Source: Aurifilum marmelostoma
Lineage: Eukaryota; Ascomycota; Sordariomycetes; Diaporthales; Cryphonectriaceae
Length of the DNA: 64,000 bases
Reading direction: 5' to 3'
Assembly (NCBI GenBank): GCA_027559495.1
Contig: JAMXSV010000004.1
Location: 310,001-374,000, forward strand
Part shown: positions 32,814-43,882 of the stretch, in pieces
Layout of the letters: each line of letters opens with the position of its first letter
How positions within the stretch are numbered: position 1 is the first letter of the stretch
Program-made: the position numbers and the translations under genes
Notes under the pieces: generated by a model
Seen by the model: the letters and a program-made list of their open reading frames with translations, nothing else
The model's database searches: none
Told to the model about the DNA's origin: nothing

Positions 32814-34118
32814 GTTGAATATTGTTAGGGTGGACAGGCCTGGCCTTGTCTCGATGAACGTTGTTGAAGATATGACCTGACGGTCTGTCGGTGCGTGTTC
32901 CGATTTTTGTTCCAGCGATGAGACAGATAGTAAGACGAAGGGGTCGAGAAGGATGATCAAGACAGAAGAGGCGCAATAATGGATGTCGACGAGACGATTT
33001 GGAACGTATGCTTAATGATGTTGTGTGCTGATTTTGAACATCAGAGGCCGAACTACAGAGGAAAGACTAGAATGGCTGACTTGGAGGAAGAAAGACTGGT
33101 TAATACTATAGGTCTCCAGTGCTTATGCAGCGCGCATTCTGCCAGAGATATAAATGCTTACCTGTGTGCGGCGACCCGTCGTTACTCTTGATTGTGTTGT
33201 TGTGCTCTGAGACTTGATGACCCTCACGTATACGTGGAACAGCGTTGGGACGCAGAGAAGGGCGAAACAGCTCCGTGCTTGAGAAGGAGCAGAAGAAAAA
33301 AAAAGGGAGTCTGAATTTGAGAGCAGGAAAGGAATCTGCGGAGGAGATATGAGGTGGCAGAAAGCGGTGCACCGACCTCCTCCTCTCCCGCCCTCGTGTC
33401 CCCCTCCCATCATCCCCTCCCGTCTTCCCCTCCCGCCCCCCTTCTATTGATGTACTCCCAGCCGCAAAAGCAACCTTTCTCCTTCTCTGGTTGGTGGCGT
33501 TGATGGACTAGCCACGTAAGTCAGCTTTTCATGCATGTGGCGGCGGTTATCACCCTCGCTAGAGTTTCATGCATATTGAAGTGACCTTTTCAAAAGCAAT
33601 TCAGGGCGATCGCTAGCACAGGCATGAAAGACGTACATCTGACTGATCATTACGTGAGGCTGGTTCACCAAGACCTGAATAAACGAAATATATATGTTTC
33701 CAAGGAGAAGAAGTGCCGTGATCCGATGTATCCATCTGTGGTGGAAACCTATCATGCTTTTCTTTTTTCCTTTTCATGAGCGGCAAGGCTGGCCGAAGAG
33801 CACCGGCATCCCCCCGCTCCCCGCAGCACCCGTCCCCCCCCAATCGCCTATCTCAGGCCATGATGACTATTGGCTGCTTTGGTTCAGATGGTTTCGCTTG
33901 AAAGCAAGGACTCTCTTTTATTCGGCCCCAAAAAATGACGAGTCGGTTCGAAGGAGAAGAACAGAAAAAGAAAGTATCAGAGGTTTCGCATCTGTTGTCA
34001 ACAGGTGTCTGCTTTATACCCATCATGTTTCCGAGGCCATAGTTTCATTTGCCAGCATCATCCTATGCATGATCATAGTGAGCAGCACGTGCCCATTGCC
34101 ATGCGATGCCATGCTTGT
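32814..34118. other. Intergenic region
   Basis: Promoter of the 2EXR gene and 3' flank of the carotenoid oxygenase gene. C/T-rich between about 33375 and 33450. No gene supported. Confidence 0.55.
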
Positions 34119-36207
34119 CTAGGCTGGGCAATGCAGACCGTGGAGCCCAAAGCCTACAGCAAAGTCCATTTCAGCCCGTCCCATCTCCTCCATCGTCTTG
34201 GCATTCAGGCACACCAGGTAGCTCTTCTCCGAGTATCCATCCAGGACCACGCTCAAGAGCACCCCATCGTCCTCGTCCTCCTCACCAGCACCAGGGCGTG
34301 GCACAAAGATAGCCTCGGAGGGCGTGTGGCCATTAGGGCTGTTCCACAACAACGCCTCCCGCGTGACCGTGTCCGTCTTGACGATCGAGTCGAGAAACGT
34401 GGACTTTCCGTTCTGCAGGAGACTGTACACGTATCGGTGGGGTTTGGTGAAATATCGATTGTTGATGGTAGGCAGTTCGCCAGCATGTGGGGCGGGAATA
34501 GAGAACACTCGCTCGGGTCCGCGGAGCAGCTTGGCTGAACTCGCCGTCGCCCCGCTGCTGCTGCTGCCGCTGCCGCCATTCTTGGACGACGATGATGCCG
34601 TCGGAAGAGGAACGCGAAACTTCCACCTGACGAGGCTGCTCATGGTGTTGGCGATGGTAGCCTCATCTCTATATAGCTTTTCGGCACCGTTGTTGATATT
34701 GAGGAGAACATCATGGTAGAAGATTTGAAGAATGTCCAGGTTGGGGAACTCGACGAGATCGCAAAAGACATCGACAGCCTCACCAGTCTCTGTGATCTTG
34801 TCCCAGCAGTTGACTGTGTGAAAGAAAAAGCCCGCGGGCGTGTCAAACTCGGCAATGACTCCTTGTCCGTGGAGCCTGTCAACCACATACCACTTGCATA
34901 CTTTGCTCTCATCAAAAGCCTCCATGCCGTCCACGAGGTTTCCTGTCCAGGGAACGCTGAGGCCCATCATGCCGAAGTGCGAGCTGGGCACCTTCATAAC
35001 CACGAACCGCTCGCTCAGGAAGAAGCTGTGGATGTAGGCAGGGGGCAGGTCAGAGCGGGAGATGGTTGCCAGGATCTCGGTGTTTCCAGTCGAAGCAGAT
35101 ACTCGAAAGATCCTATAGGTGGCGTGACGGCCGCCCTCGATGTTATAGTTGAACAGGTCGCCCGTCTTGGGGTCTCGCTGGGCGTGGGCGCATGAGAGGG
35201 CTCCTTTCAGAGAGGAGTGCAGCTCGCTCTGCCTGATTGCGCTCCCGATGGGCTCGAGGGTAGCAGCATCTACCGCGCGGAAAGCAGACGTATCAGAAGC
35301 GATCCAGACTGTCTTGTTGCTTTCACGGTGGCCACTGGGAGGGGATGTGGTTGGAAAGGATTCGTGTTCCCAATCATTGTCGTTCTTGGCCTTGGCAAAG
35401 GAAGGAGAGGAAGAAGACGAGAAATTCGAGGATTCAATGCTCTTGTCAGGCACGATACCTGGTAGCTTCATGGCGGGGAGGACGGTAATGTTCATGTTGT
35501 CGTACTTGACGGCCTCCTTGCCCTGGTTCAGAGCCCTGAAGCAGATCATAGCCTTGCCAAAGATGCCAATGCAAGGGTCTGCCTTTTGCGCGAAGCTCAA
35601 AACATCGCCAAAGGAGCCCTTTTCCTGGACAAATCTGACAAATTGATCCGCCTGGCGCCTGGAAGAGTAGAACACCTCGACCTGTCCATCATCGTCCGAG
35701 ACGGTGATATGGAATCTGTGCAGGTGGGCGAGGCCGTCGAACCAGTGCGAGATGTGCAGCGTCGCTCTATCCTGGGCCTGTCTACTACTACGTCGAGGTT
35801 TGATACCTTCGATCTTGGCCGACCCAGGACCATTGCGGAAGAAGGAGCCTGCTGCCCAGGCGGGAATGGTTCCGTTTACGGTGAGCTTGATGGGACCGCG
35901 GTGCTCGACTAGGTTCTTGAACTAATACGGCAACAGTGTGAGCATAACTGTCCTCCATCGTTTCTAGTAGTTATTATGGGACTTTGTTGTAAATTTTACA
36001 CAAGAAAAGGAGAGGGCCGGGGGGGGGGGGGTGGGCGGGGCGAGGGGACAGGGAGAAGAGGAGAGGGTGGCTTACTCCAGCCTTGTTGGGCCAGTCAACG
36101 TAGGCACCACTGCTGAGGTTCCTGATGGCTGCATCGCGATCCACCTGCTCTTGGTCTGCCATTCTCCGTGTCGGTGGTGCAGGAGCACCGTTTTCAGTAT
36201 TGCTCAT
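34119..36207 (-). CDS. Carotenoid cleavage oxygenase (RPE65/CCD family)
   Basis: Non-haem Fe(II) dioxygenase that cleaves carotenoids, apocarotenoids or stilbenes at a double bond. Two exons on the - strand, 36207-36076 and 35921-34119, phase 0, 154-nt intron (GTAAGC...ATTAG), 644 aa. The N-terminus runs ...YVDWPNKAG then FKNLVEHRGPIKL across the splice, followed by PAWAAGSFFRNGPGS, the strongly conserved first blade. The four iron-binding histidines are visible: His290 (SCAHAQRDPKTGDLF), His342 (YIHSFFLS), His412 (FFFHTVNCW) and His638 (GFGLHG). Ser-rich insertions occur near residues 206-220 and 470-490. Length and motifs resemble fungal CAO-2/CarT torulene- or apocarotenoid-cleaving enzymes; the substrate is an inference. 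No carotenoid biosynthesis genes or opsin lie in the window. A G13 run lies in the intron. Confidence 0.92.
36019..36031. repeat. G13 homopolymer in the carotenoid oxygenase intron
   Basis: Thirteen G on the + strand, so C13 in the transcript, in the intron 35922-36075. Confidence 0.9.
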
Positions 36208-37747
36208 GTTTGGATATTGCTGATTGTCGCCGTGGCACAATGCTTTGGAGAGGGTCGTGTCGACGATTTTGTGTTGTGTGTTTTTTTGACTCTAGCGGTA
36301 CCTGATTTGCTGAAAAGTTTGTGCTCTTTGGGCTTTGTGAGAATGTTAGTCTAATTGTGTGCTAGATTGTGAGAGACTGATGCCTTGAGGAAGACTGACT
36401 TGGGAAAGGAAGAGAGGGAGGGAAGGGAGAGGTTTGAAGATATAGGAGGAGGCATTGGCATATGGACGCCCATCCTCTAGATGGGCGGGGGAGAGGGCTG
36501 AGGAACTCGCCTTTGTTCCTGGGCGTTCTTATCGTGTTCTAGATTCGTCTGTGAGGCTCTGATACATCACATTCGTTCCACATTACCAGCAATGACGCGT
36601 GTCTGGTGGCACGAAGGAGGTCACCGATTTTACTGTATAGAGAAAAGTGCTGACCGGTTGGTGGGAGAAGAGACACAGCCCCAGACACAGTGTTATGTAG
36701 TCCAAAAGAGCAGTGGTGGTCAGACATGCACCTCTACATTCTGGCACAAGGCTTCCTGGCACCAATCAGGGAGAAGGCGACGGCTCGATGCAGCTAGACC
36801 GTTGGGCACAGCAGTAAAGCTTAATCTTACACCTCGAATGCATTTCCTAGTCAGGCAACCAGGATCTTACTACCTCTTAACAAAGGCAATTAAGGTTATA
36901 TTCTGTATCCACGTGATTACTGGAGAATACCTCTGGCAAGGATCCGTCATGACCACCTGCAGAGACCCTTTCGCAGTGTCCTCCTGCTCTGACTGTCACA
37001 TATCATGATCTGGGTAGAGAGTTTCGAGACATCTGTAGCCTGTGGGAAAGTCCGTTTGGAACAAGAAATATGACGGGTGAAGGTGTCTTTCTCCATTTAT
37101 CAAGCAGCAGGGCTGTACTAAGGGTTATTGACAGCCTGAGTTGCTGCAATGCCAGGGTAGCTTCATATGTACATGTGAACATGCATCATGCCAAAATGGA
37201 GCAGGCATCACAGGTTCTGGGATGCAGGCTGCAGGGACTCAACACAGAGCAAGGGAGTAATCTACTCCCCATCTGGTGATAATTATCACCCCTCGTCGTG
37301 ATCTGACTTCAGACAAGGATTAGGTAGGAAGAGGTTACATATTCTGTGATATCAAGTGGCACTAACCAGACTTATAATAGTTAATTACGAGTAACAAGCA
37401 ACACCTGGCAAGGGACAAGCAGAAGGGGAGTTGTGAATGTCACCAAGGTGTTCTGGAGGGCACCTTGGTTCAAAAGAATGCTGTGGTGGGGCAGGCGTGA
37501 AGAATAAGCTAGCAGAGGATATGGAGCGAAGGCATGATGATAGCAAGCATGGTGGAGTTTGAAGCAGGCAAATAAGTGGCATGGTGAGGCAAATGGAGAA
37601 GAGGCAAACTAGAATGTGTATGTGTGGTTCATTCACAAGCAAACTGAATATATATCAGAAGAAAATCATATGCCAGCAGAGACAGGCACATCCTCGTCGT
37701 CAACTACAGCAGGGGGTCCTGATTGGCATCAAATGTCCCCTTCAGTC
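36208..37747. other. Intergenic region upstream of the carotenoid oxygenase gene
   Basis: About 1.5 kb without a supported gene, holding the carotenoid oxygenase promoter and the 3' flank of the PL4 gene. A 16-bp palindrome lies at 37275-37290. Confidence 0.6.
37275..37290. promoter_or_regulatory. 16-bp perfect palindrome with two inverted GATA motifs
   Basis: GGTGATAATTATCACC reads the same on both strands and contains GATAA on each. It lies about 1.07 kb upstream of the carotenoid oxygenase ATG and about 0.46 kb past the PL4 stop (the PL4 gene runs away on the - strand from 39820). A GATA-factor site is possible, but unproven. Confidence 0.35.
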
Positions 37748-39820
37748 CTACTGCCACTCCAAAAAGATGCTATCCCACATGAACCCTCGCCATTCCGTAT
37801 ACCTCGTGATAGTGAACCCAATCGTGTTGGTGCCTGCGACAAGCTTTGCAGGATCAATTTCGTACTGAATAAACCGCCACTCCCCACTGATCCTGCTCGA
37901 CCGGTACAGAGCCGGGTCGTTGGTCAGGACATCAACGCTCAGTGAGCCCAGCAGTTCCCCGTTGACGTCAATATCCATAGACTGGCTCTGCGAGTACCCG
38001 GCAAGAGACACGCTCAGCACCGCCGTCCCGTTGGCTCCGTAGCTTGCCAGGTCCGCTGCGTCAACCTCGAACTGGATGGTCCACGTACCCAGATCCGAGA
38101 TGGCATAGTACCAATCCGTGGACACGTTCGACTCCCCGATGACGAACGTCAGATTGGCCGGACTGAGAGTGGTAACGGCAAACTTGTAAGGAAGGCCGCC
38201 ATTGACGAATTCGGTGGCTTTCTTGTCAAAGTCGCCCAGGCGAAAGATCTCGGTGCGCCCAGAGGAGAGTGCCCATGCCACCTCGCCCAGAGCCGTGGTC
38301 TGCCCCGCCTCCACGGCAACGGGGGTCAAGGTCACATTGGTGTACACGTCTGCGAGTTCCCCGCCATCCGACCAGGCATATAGGCCGTACGAGCCGGTAC
38401 GGACGTCTGGGAAAGAGAACGACCCATCAGAGGCAGCCTGTGTGGTGTAGTAGTAGTTCGTGCCCTGGATGAGTGGACGGATAGACGTGTCGGTGTCGCC
38501 TAGGAAGACGGATGCGCCAGCAGCAGGGCGCCCGTCGCTCAGAACCAAGGTGCCCGTGATTTCGCCGCGGGACTGGTATGCGGTGTCGTTAAGCCACGTG
38601 TAAGGGAAGTTCTCGAGCTCCTGGAGGCGGCGCTGTTCCACGTCTTCCTTGGATCCGTTGTTCTAATAGGTGGGCAAGACGCACAGGTCAGACATACAAT
38701 CTGTACAATGGTTTCGTGGTAGACATGATCGATCCACCCGAAGTGTACGACCGAAATACGAAACTACCGAGAGACCGGGGTGGACAAGTCAAGATCAGAC
38801 TCACCAGGTACCACAGCCACGGGCCCCAGATCTTTCCCACTGGAGCGAGTGTGTCGTTGCCCACGCGGAAGTGTGACGTGTCTTGGAACACATTGAGCTG
38901 GACCGAGTCGCCTGTCGATGACTCTCGATGGACCTGTTTTTGTTGTTCATGAGGATTTCCGTAATTATCAGCAACACAATTCAGCTTTTGACAGGGTGGT
39001 GATGGTCAGTATCACTGGGCTTACCGTGAGGGTCTGGCTAAGCTGGCTGCCGGTGAAGTACTCTGTGGACGGGTGAATCCACCACGAACCCACGACGTCG
39101 GGTCCATAAACGCCATAAAAGTCCCTGGACCGGACAAAGTTGGACCAGTCATACTTGGTGATGACGGTCCCGTTGGCCAGCTCAAAGGTCTCGTCCTGGA
39201 CCTCCGTGGCGTTGGCGTACAGGTAGAAAGGGGGCAGGATGTCGTCCTTGATGTTGGTGCGGCCGTTGAGGAAGATGTCCGGGTTGAGACGCCACAGCGT
39301 GCGCAGAATCTCCATCCAGGGGGTGGCCTTGTTCACCACATACTGGTAGGCACCCTGGAGATCATCAAAGACCACCCAGTGCAGGTCTATATCCGTGGAA
39401 GAGAAGGCGATGTCGATGTAGTCGTCGCCAGTAGCAACAATGGCAGCTGAGGTCCACTCAACAAGGGTCGCGCCATCTTGAAAACAACAAATGTCTCCAG
39501 TCAGCAACATACAATATCTTCTTTTCAAGCAGCAATAGAAGAATGTTAGATCGTCCGCGTAAACAGATCCTCCCTTCCCACTCACCAATGTCAGAGTAGT
39601 GGCCATAGGCTGTGCCAACAAGGTCTTCGTCTGGCAGGATGGATGAGTACAGCTTGGTTGCATAATTGGGTCCCTCGGTGACATTCCACAGATCATTGCC
39701 AAAAACCCACGTCTGAGTGTCAATTTGGGTTAGAAAGGGGCCCTTGGCAGCAGCGATATTGCTCAGCAGCAGCAAGGAGGAGAGGCTGCAGCCCAGCGAT
39801 TGGTGCTGCTTGAATGTCAT
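37748..39820 (-). CDS. Rhamnogalacturonan lyase, PL4, secreted
   Basis: Secreted polysaccharide lyase that cleaves the rhamnogalacturonan I backbone of plant pectin. Four exons on the - strand: 39820-39586, 39476-39025, 38933-38805 and 38662-37748; introns of 109, 91 and 142 nt; 576 aa. An N-terminal signal peptide ends near SNIAAAKG. The catalytic domain contains DLHWVVFDDLQGAYQYV, LRTLWRLNPDIFLNGR and GSWWIHPSTEYFTG. Exon 3 supplies QDTSHFRVG and GKIWGPWLWYL. Exon 4 starts NNGSKEDVEQRR, then a fibronectin-III-like domain (GEITGTLVLSDGRPAAGASVFLG) and a C-terminal carbohydrate-binding-like beta domain ending TRYTEWRGFMWDSIFLEW. This is the standard three-domain PL4 layout. The first intron ends in AAG rather than CAG, but the phase and protein match are right. 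It suggests a plant-degrading or plant-associated lifestyle. Confidence 0.93.
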
Positions 39821-41055
39821 GGTGCTTTTCTTTCCCTTCTGTTGTTTTGGCGCTGCGGGAATGAGGTATTTTAGAGTCAGGATCAATTGTATTATGCAAA
39901 AGGCAACACAGGGAAGAAAGCGCTCTGATGGTCGGCCCAGGTATCAATGCCTGCGCACCGAGACTCAAATCCAGAGATGGTGGCAAAAGACACACACAGA
40001 AAGTGAGAGTGAGAGACAGAGAACTTCTCTAGGAAAGACGTAAACACCAGAGTATTTAAAAGAAATAAATCACAACAGGCAAGCCCCACACCAAGCAGTC
40101 TAACTACCAAAACAAACAAATAAGAAAAGCTGTCCACAAATAAGAATCGATTGCTGTATCTGCAGGCTGCAGAGCACTTGGCCCCACCTGCATACATCTC
40201 CGCAGATTCACCATACTCGCAATCAAATGACGCCATATTTAATATTGGAACGCTCATGATTTCTGGCGAGAATTAGGAAGAAAAGAACCATCCATCTGCT
40301 AATGCTTCTTTCTTTCTCTTTGCATCTCCATTCCTAGATGTAACATTGATTTTCCACCAATTGACATTTCTCCTATCGTCGCCCATTTACACTCCGTATA
40401 CGCAATGGGTTATCATCAGTTTGAGGTTAGTACTAAGTCCTTATTAAGTAGCAGTTAATCAGCCCTCCAGAGACGACGAGTCTCTGTGCAGGGGCTGCAG
40501 CCAAGGCATAAGTGACGGCGACAGATTGTTACACAGGTATCGAAACTTCAGGCCCTGAATTTCTATTTTTTATTATTATTCAGAGCATCTATATGTGGTT
40601 TCTCTGCACTGGCTGCTACATCCAGCTGTGAAAGAAAGGAGGCAAAATGGAGGCCAGAAGGGCTGCTGCATGGGGAAAACGAGGTCAGTAAGAGAGCTAG
40701 GGTTAGGGTTTAGGCTACTATCTCAATGGCCTGCTAACAGCGCCTTCCATATGGGCAAGAAACTACCAGAAGATACTCTCAAACTTGACACCCTTCGCAC
40801 CCTTCGCACCAACAACGTCTTCGTTCCTTTCAGTCTTCTTCTCTTCCCTACTGTTCAACACGTTACTGTCGTTATCGAGCAAGATCCAGACCCTATGCAT
40901 CGCGCCGTCGCGAAGGCCCCAGTAATTAATTACCCAACGGACAATTCGTGAGTACACGGCCATCGCCGAATTTCCACTCTCTGTTCATGTCCTTGACTAT
41001 GACTAATCTCATCTTTAATTCAGGTGAGCATCGCCGGTGCTCTCCCATAGCAGCA
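39821..41055. other. Divergent intergenic region
   Basis: Promoter of the PL4 gene (-) and upstream region of the + strand orphan at 41056. Contains a telomere-like CTAGGGTTAGGGTTTAGG block at 40697-40714 and a probable 5'-UTR intron, GTGAGT at 40948 to TTCAG at 41021. Confidence 0.55.
40697..40714 (+). repeat. Short telomere-like (TTAGGG) motif
   Basis: Eighteen bases with two GGGTTA-type units and a third variant unit. Too short to be a telomere remnant with confidence; it may be a telobox-like promoter element of the gene at 41056. Confidence 0.5.
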
Positions 41056-41793
41056 ATGCTTGAGGACAACCCAGTCCCGCACCCTGGGCAAACACCGCCC
41101 GACAATGATATAGACCGTCGCCTGGCCATGTTGCCTCCCCCTGTGGCTCCCCCGTTCGATGCCCACCAACTCTTGGAGGCAAGTGCTCACAGGCAAAGGC
41201 TGTGGAACCGCTTCAGTTCTCCAGGCCAGGTATGCGTGTGTTCTATCGCCGACGAATCCCTCCTCAGTCGTCTCGAGGAAGCCATCAGCCAGCCCAACAC
41301 CGTGGGCTTGGACGTCATTCTCCAGATCCTGCAAGACGTAGCGGAGAACATACGCACCTCCTGGACGTGCGAAATCTGCCCCAAGGGCTACTATCGCATC
41401 CTGGCCCACTCCATCCTCCACCAGAGCCAGATCAACCTCCTCTGCGCCGTCGCCAACAATGCCGCGGCCTACCTCGGCGGCCCCAAGATCACCATTGGCC
41501 AGTACGAGCTGACGGCACAGGCCGACCTCGACCACAAGAGGCTCCTCATCGTCTCTATAATCCGCCATGTCCAGATCAGTGTCAATGGATTCGGAGCCTA
41601 TGTGCTCCAGTTCTACCACCAGGAGATCGGCAGGGCACGAGAAAGCCCGGGCACAGACAACCCGAGCTTCCACCCCACCGTCGCCAGTCTGCAGTGGCTT
41701 ATGGACGTCAAGGGGGCCAACGCGGCCCGAGTGGGTCTCCTTTTGTCAATTCTACAGGACCCTCAGTGGATGGGGGTTGCTCAACAACAATAG
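41056..41793 (+). CDS. Hypothetical protein resembling the C-terminal region of AflR-type regulators
   Basis: Open frame of 245 aa from the ATG at 41056. It is open from a GTG at 40948, but that GTG is a GTGAGT splice donor and the sequence before 41022 looks like an intron. A Pro-rich start is followed by helical sequence with paired cysteines, VCVCSIADESLLSRLEEAI and WTCEICPKGYYRIL, then NLLCAVANNAAAYLGG and VSIIRHVQISVNGFG. This spacing recalls the C-terminal domain of AflR-like Zn(II)2Cys6 regulators, but no zinc cluster is present here or recognisable just upstream. It may be a regulator fragment, a solo co-regulator, or an unrelated orphan. Confidence 0.55.
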   Translation: MLEDNPVPHPGQTPPDNDIDRRLAMLPPPVAPPFDAHQLLEASAHRQRLWNRFSSPGQVCVCSIADESLLSRLEEAISQPNTVGLDVILQILQDVAENIRTSWTCEICPKGYYRILAHSILHQSQINLLCAVANNAAAYLGGPKITIGQYELTAQADLDHKRLLIVSIIRHVQISVNGFGAYVLQFYHQEIGRARESPGTDNPSFHPTVASLQWLMDVKGANAARVGLLLSILQDPQWMGVAQQQ

Positions 41794-42471
41794 AATGACT
41801 GATGAGAAGAGCAGCTGGCATGCACATTGCCAGTATACAAGCTGAAGACCAGAACCCCCACATCATGAAGGCAGGGTTCCGTCGTGATCAAGGCTCGGCA
41901 GGTCTGAAAGATGAAATTCGTCCAAGGAAAGACGCAAGGGCATGCTACGATGGCCTACGCTATGATAAAGGAATGATCAACATATGATTTGGATCATCAG
42001 CACGAGATGCTGCGTGGCATAGCGTGCAACTTTCAAAGAAGCCTGCGATGTCATATGGACCAATGTGGATTGCCTATGTAGTCCCACCATGAGTGTAACA
42101 AAATGGTGGCTACCTGAGAAGGCAGAAACCATGGAGATATGAAATGGGCTTTTGATTGCGATGAGATGTGATTGCAGGTGCTGTGACATTCCTCTTCCCT
42201 TTACATCAGTTCCAACCCCCCCCCCCCAACCAAACCTCTCCCCCTTTGTCCTGTCGGTGTCGCGCCCAAATTCAACTCTGTCCCTTGATTTAAAGACCTA
42301 TTTGTCTTTCAGACAGGCAAATTCTCCATCTGAACAACGTCGGGCTGCTGACAACATACCTTATCAGCTTTCTGACCTGGTCATGAAATGTCCTTCTACA
42401 GGGGCATCTTGACTTACGTAAGCTGCCTGTACTGGACTTGCATTATTCTCCCACCAACAAACAAGAGGCAC
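41794..42471. other. Convergent intergenic region
   Basis: 3' flanks of the orphan genes on either side. Contains a C12 run at 42216-42227. No gene seen. Confidence 0.6.
42216..42227. repeat. C12 homopolymer
   Basis: Twelve consecutive C in convergent intergenic DNA. Confidence 0.9.
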
Positions 42472-43882
42472 CTAAACCGCCGAGTCATCCTTGTTGTTGG
42501 TGGGCTCGGGAATGAGCTCAAAACGAAAAATATCACGAAAATCATGGCAGCTCAGCGCCAGCATGCGCTCATCATCCTCAATCTCCCGAAGGAGGTCGCC
42601 CACAGGAATGCTTAGAGGCGCCGTCTGAAGAGGGGTTGGCAGGCTCTGAGGCCTCTCCTCGGCATCACTGCAGGGCTTAAGGAAATCCCACCAGTTGATG
42701 TTGACGATTTCGCAAGGCTTGATACAGTGACGGCCGTCTTTGTCACGAATGACCTGTTCCCCAGAGAAGGAAGAGAACGAAGATTAATATTAGGGACGAA
42801 GAAATCTCGAGGATCAACGGTAATCACATTGGACGAAGCAAGAGAACGGACGGACCTTGTCGTACACACGGTGCATGTTGGTGGTAACACCAATGGCACC
42901 ATCAACCCGCCAGATTCCCAAGCGCACCTCAACGTTCCTACGGCGAACGTCTTCTACAGAAGGGCCCTTGATGGCGAGGACTAGGCGAATCTCGCCGCTC
43001 AGACGAAGAGTCCAGGGAAAGCGAATAGCGCTGTCAATTTTCGACACCAAGTTCCCCCAGGTATTGTCACGCGCCGACATCATCATAAGCACAGTCTTGT
43101 TTCCCTCAGAGGAGCCCGGGCGGGGGCGGCTGCAAGAGGAGGGGTACCAGCCTGATCCTCAGAGCTCGATGAGCGATAGTGATGCTGAACGTACCGCTCG
43201 CACAGCTCTCTTTGAGTGGCAGTGTCAAGCCCGAGCTCATGCATGTAGGTGGAGAGCTCGATATTGCCAGTGCGCTGGGGAAGCTCACGACGCTGCCCCT
43301 CGATGTGGTCGGCAAGCCACAGCCATGATTTCTCACAAGGCCAAGAGGCCATCTTGACTATCAGGAGGTCCGGAGTTTTTGCGAATCTGTGTGATACAGA
43401 GAACAGGTGTCAGTAGCGGCAGCATCACAGGGAACGGATATTCAATCAAGAAGGAATAGCGAAAATGGGATCCTTGAAAAGATCTAACAAGAGAAAGGAA
43501 TTGGGGCTCGTAGGGTGGATGAAACACCAGTGCTTGCGTACTGTAATTCGCTTGCATGATTCTCCAAGTAAGCTTGAGCCAGCTGAAAATGGTGACCAGA
43601 CAGCTTGTAGTGGTGGATGATGGGGCTCTCAGGAGAGGGTGGGAGTGTGGAAGGCATGAGGATAGCCTTCATGCCCTGGGCGATGCTCCCCTCATCCTCC
43701 CTATCAAAGGAATCAGCATCGGAGGAGACCTGTAGCCCAGAGGGTTTGTTGCCCAATTCAGTAGTGACACCGTTCATGGCAGCAGGGCCCGCAGCTGCAG
43801 CAATGATGTCAGCCTCAGCATGCAACGGGTTGAAACTATCTGGGGCCAGCATTGATGACGATGGGTCCCGATAACAGGCCAT
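42472..43882 (-). CDS. Hypothetical four-exon protein
   Basis: Four exons on the - strand assembled by phase: 43882-43542, 43386-43195, 43129-42856 and 42753-42472; introns of 155, 65 and 102 nt; 362 aa. Each junction has a usable donor (GTACGC, GTACGT, GTCCGT) and a good CAG acceptor. The product is continuous: ...ELQ|FAKTPDLLIV..., ...ELCER|RPRPGSSEGNK... and ...HRVYDK|VIRDKDGRHC.... The N-terminal third is Ala/Ser-rich. The middle has KSWLWLADHIEGQRRELP. A globular stretch with FPWTLRLSGEIRLVLAIKG and VEVRLGIWRVDGAIG looks like beta structure. The C-terminus is acidic. I do not recognise a family. Start at the ATG at 43882; upstream only a TTG is in frame. Confidence 0.6.

Noticed and set aside
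32814..32960. 49-codon N-terminal extension of the 2EXR gene
   Set aside because: Starts with TTG; no ATG before 32813.
40697..40714. Interstitial telomere marking a chromosome fusion
   Set aside because: Only about three degenerate units; far too short.
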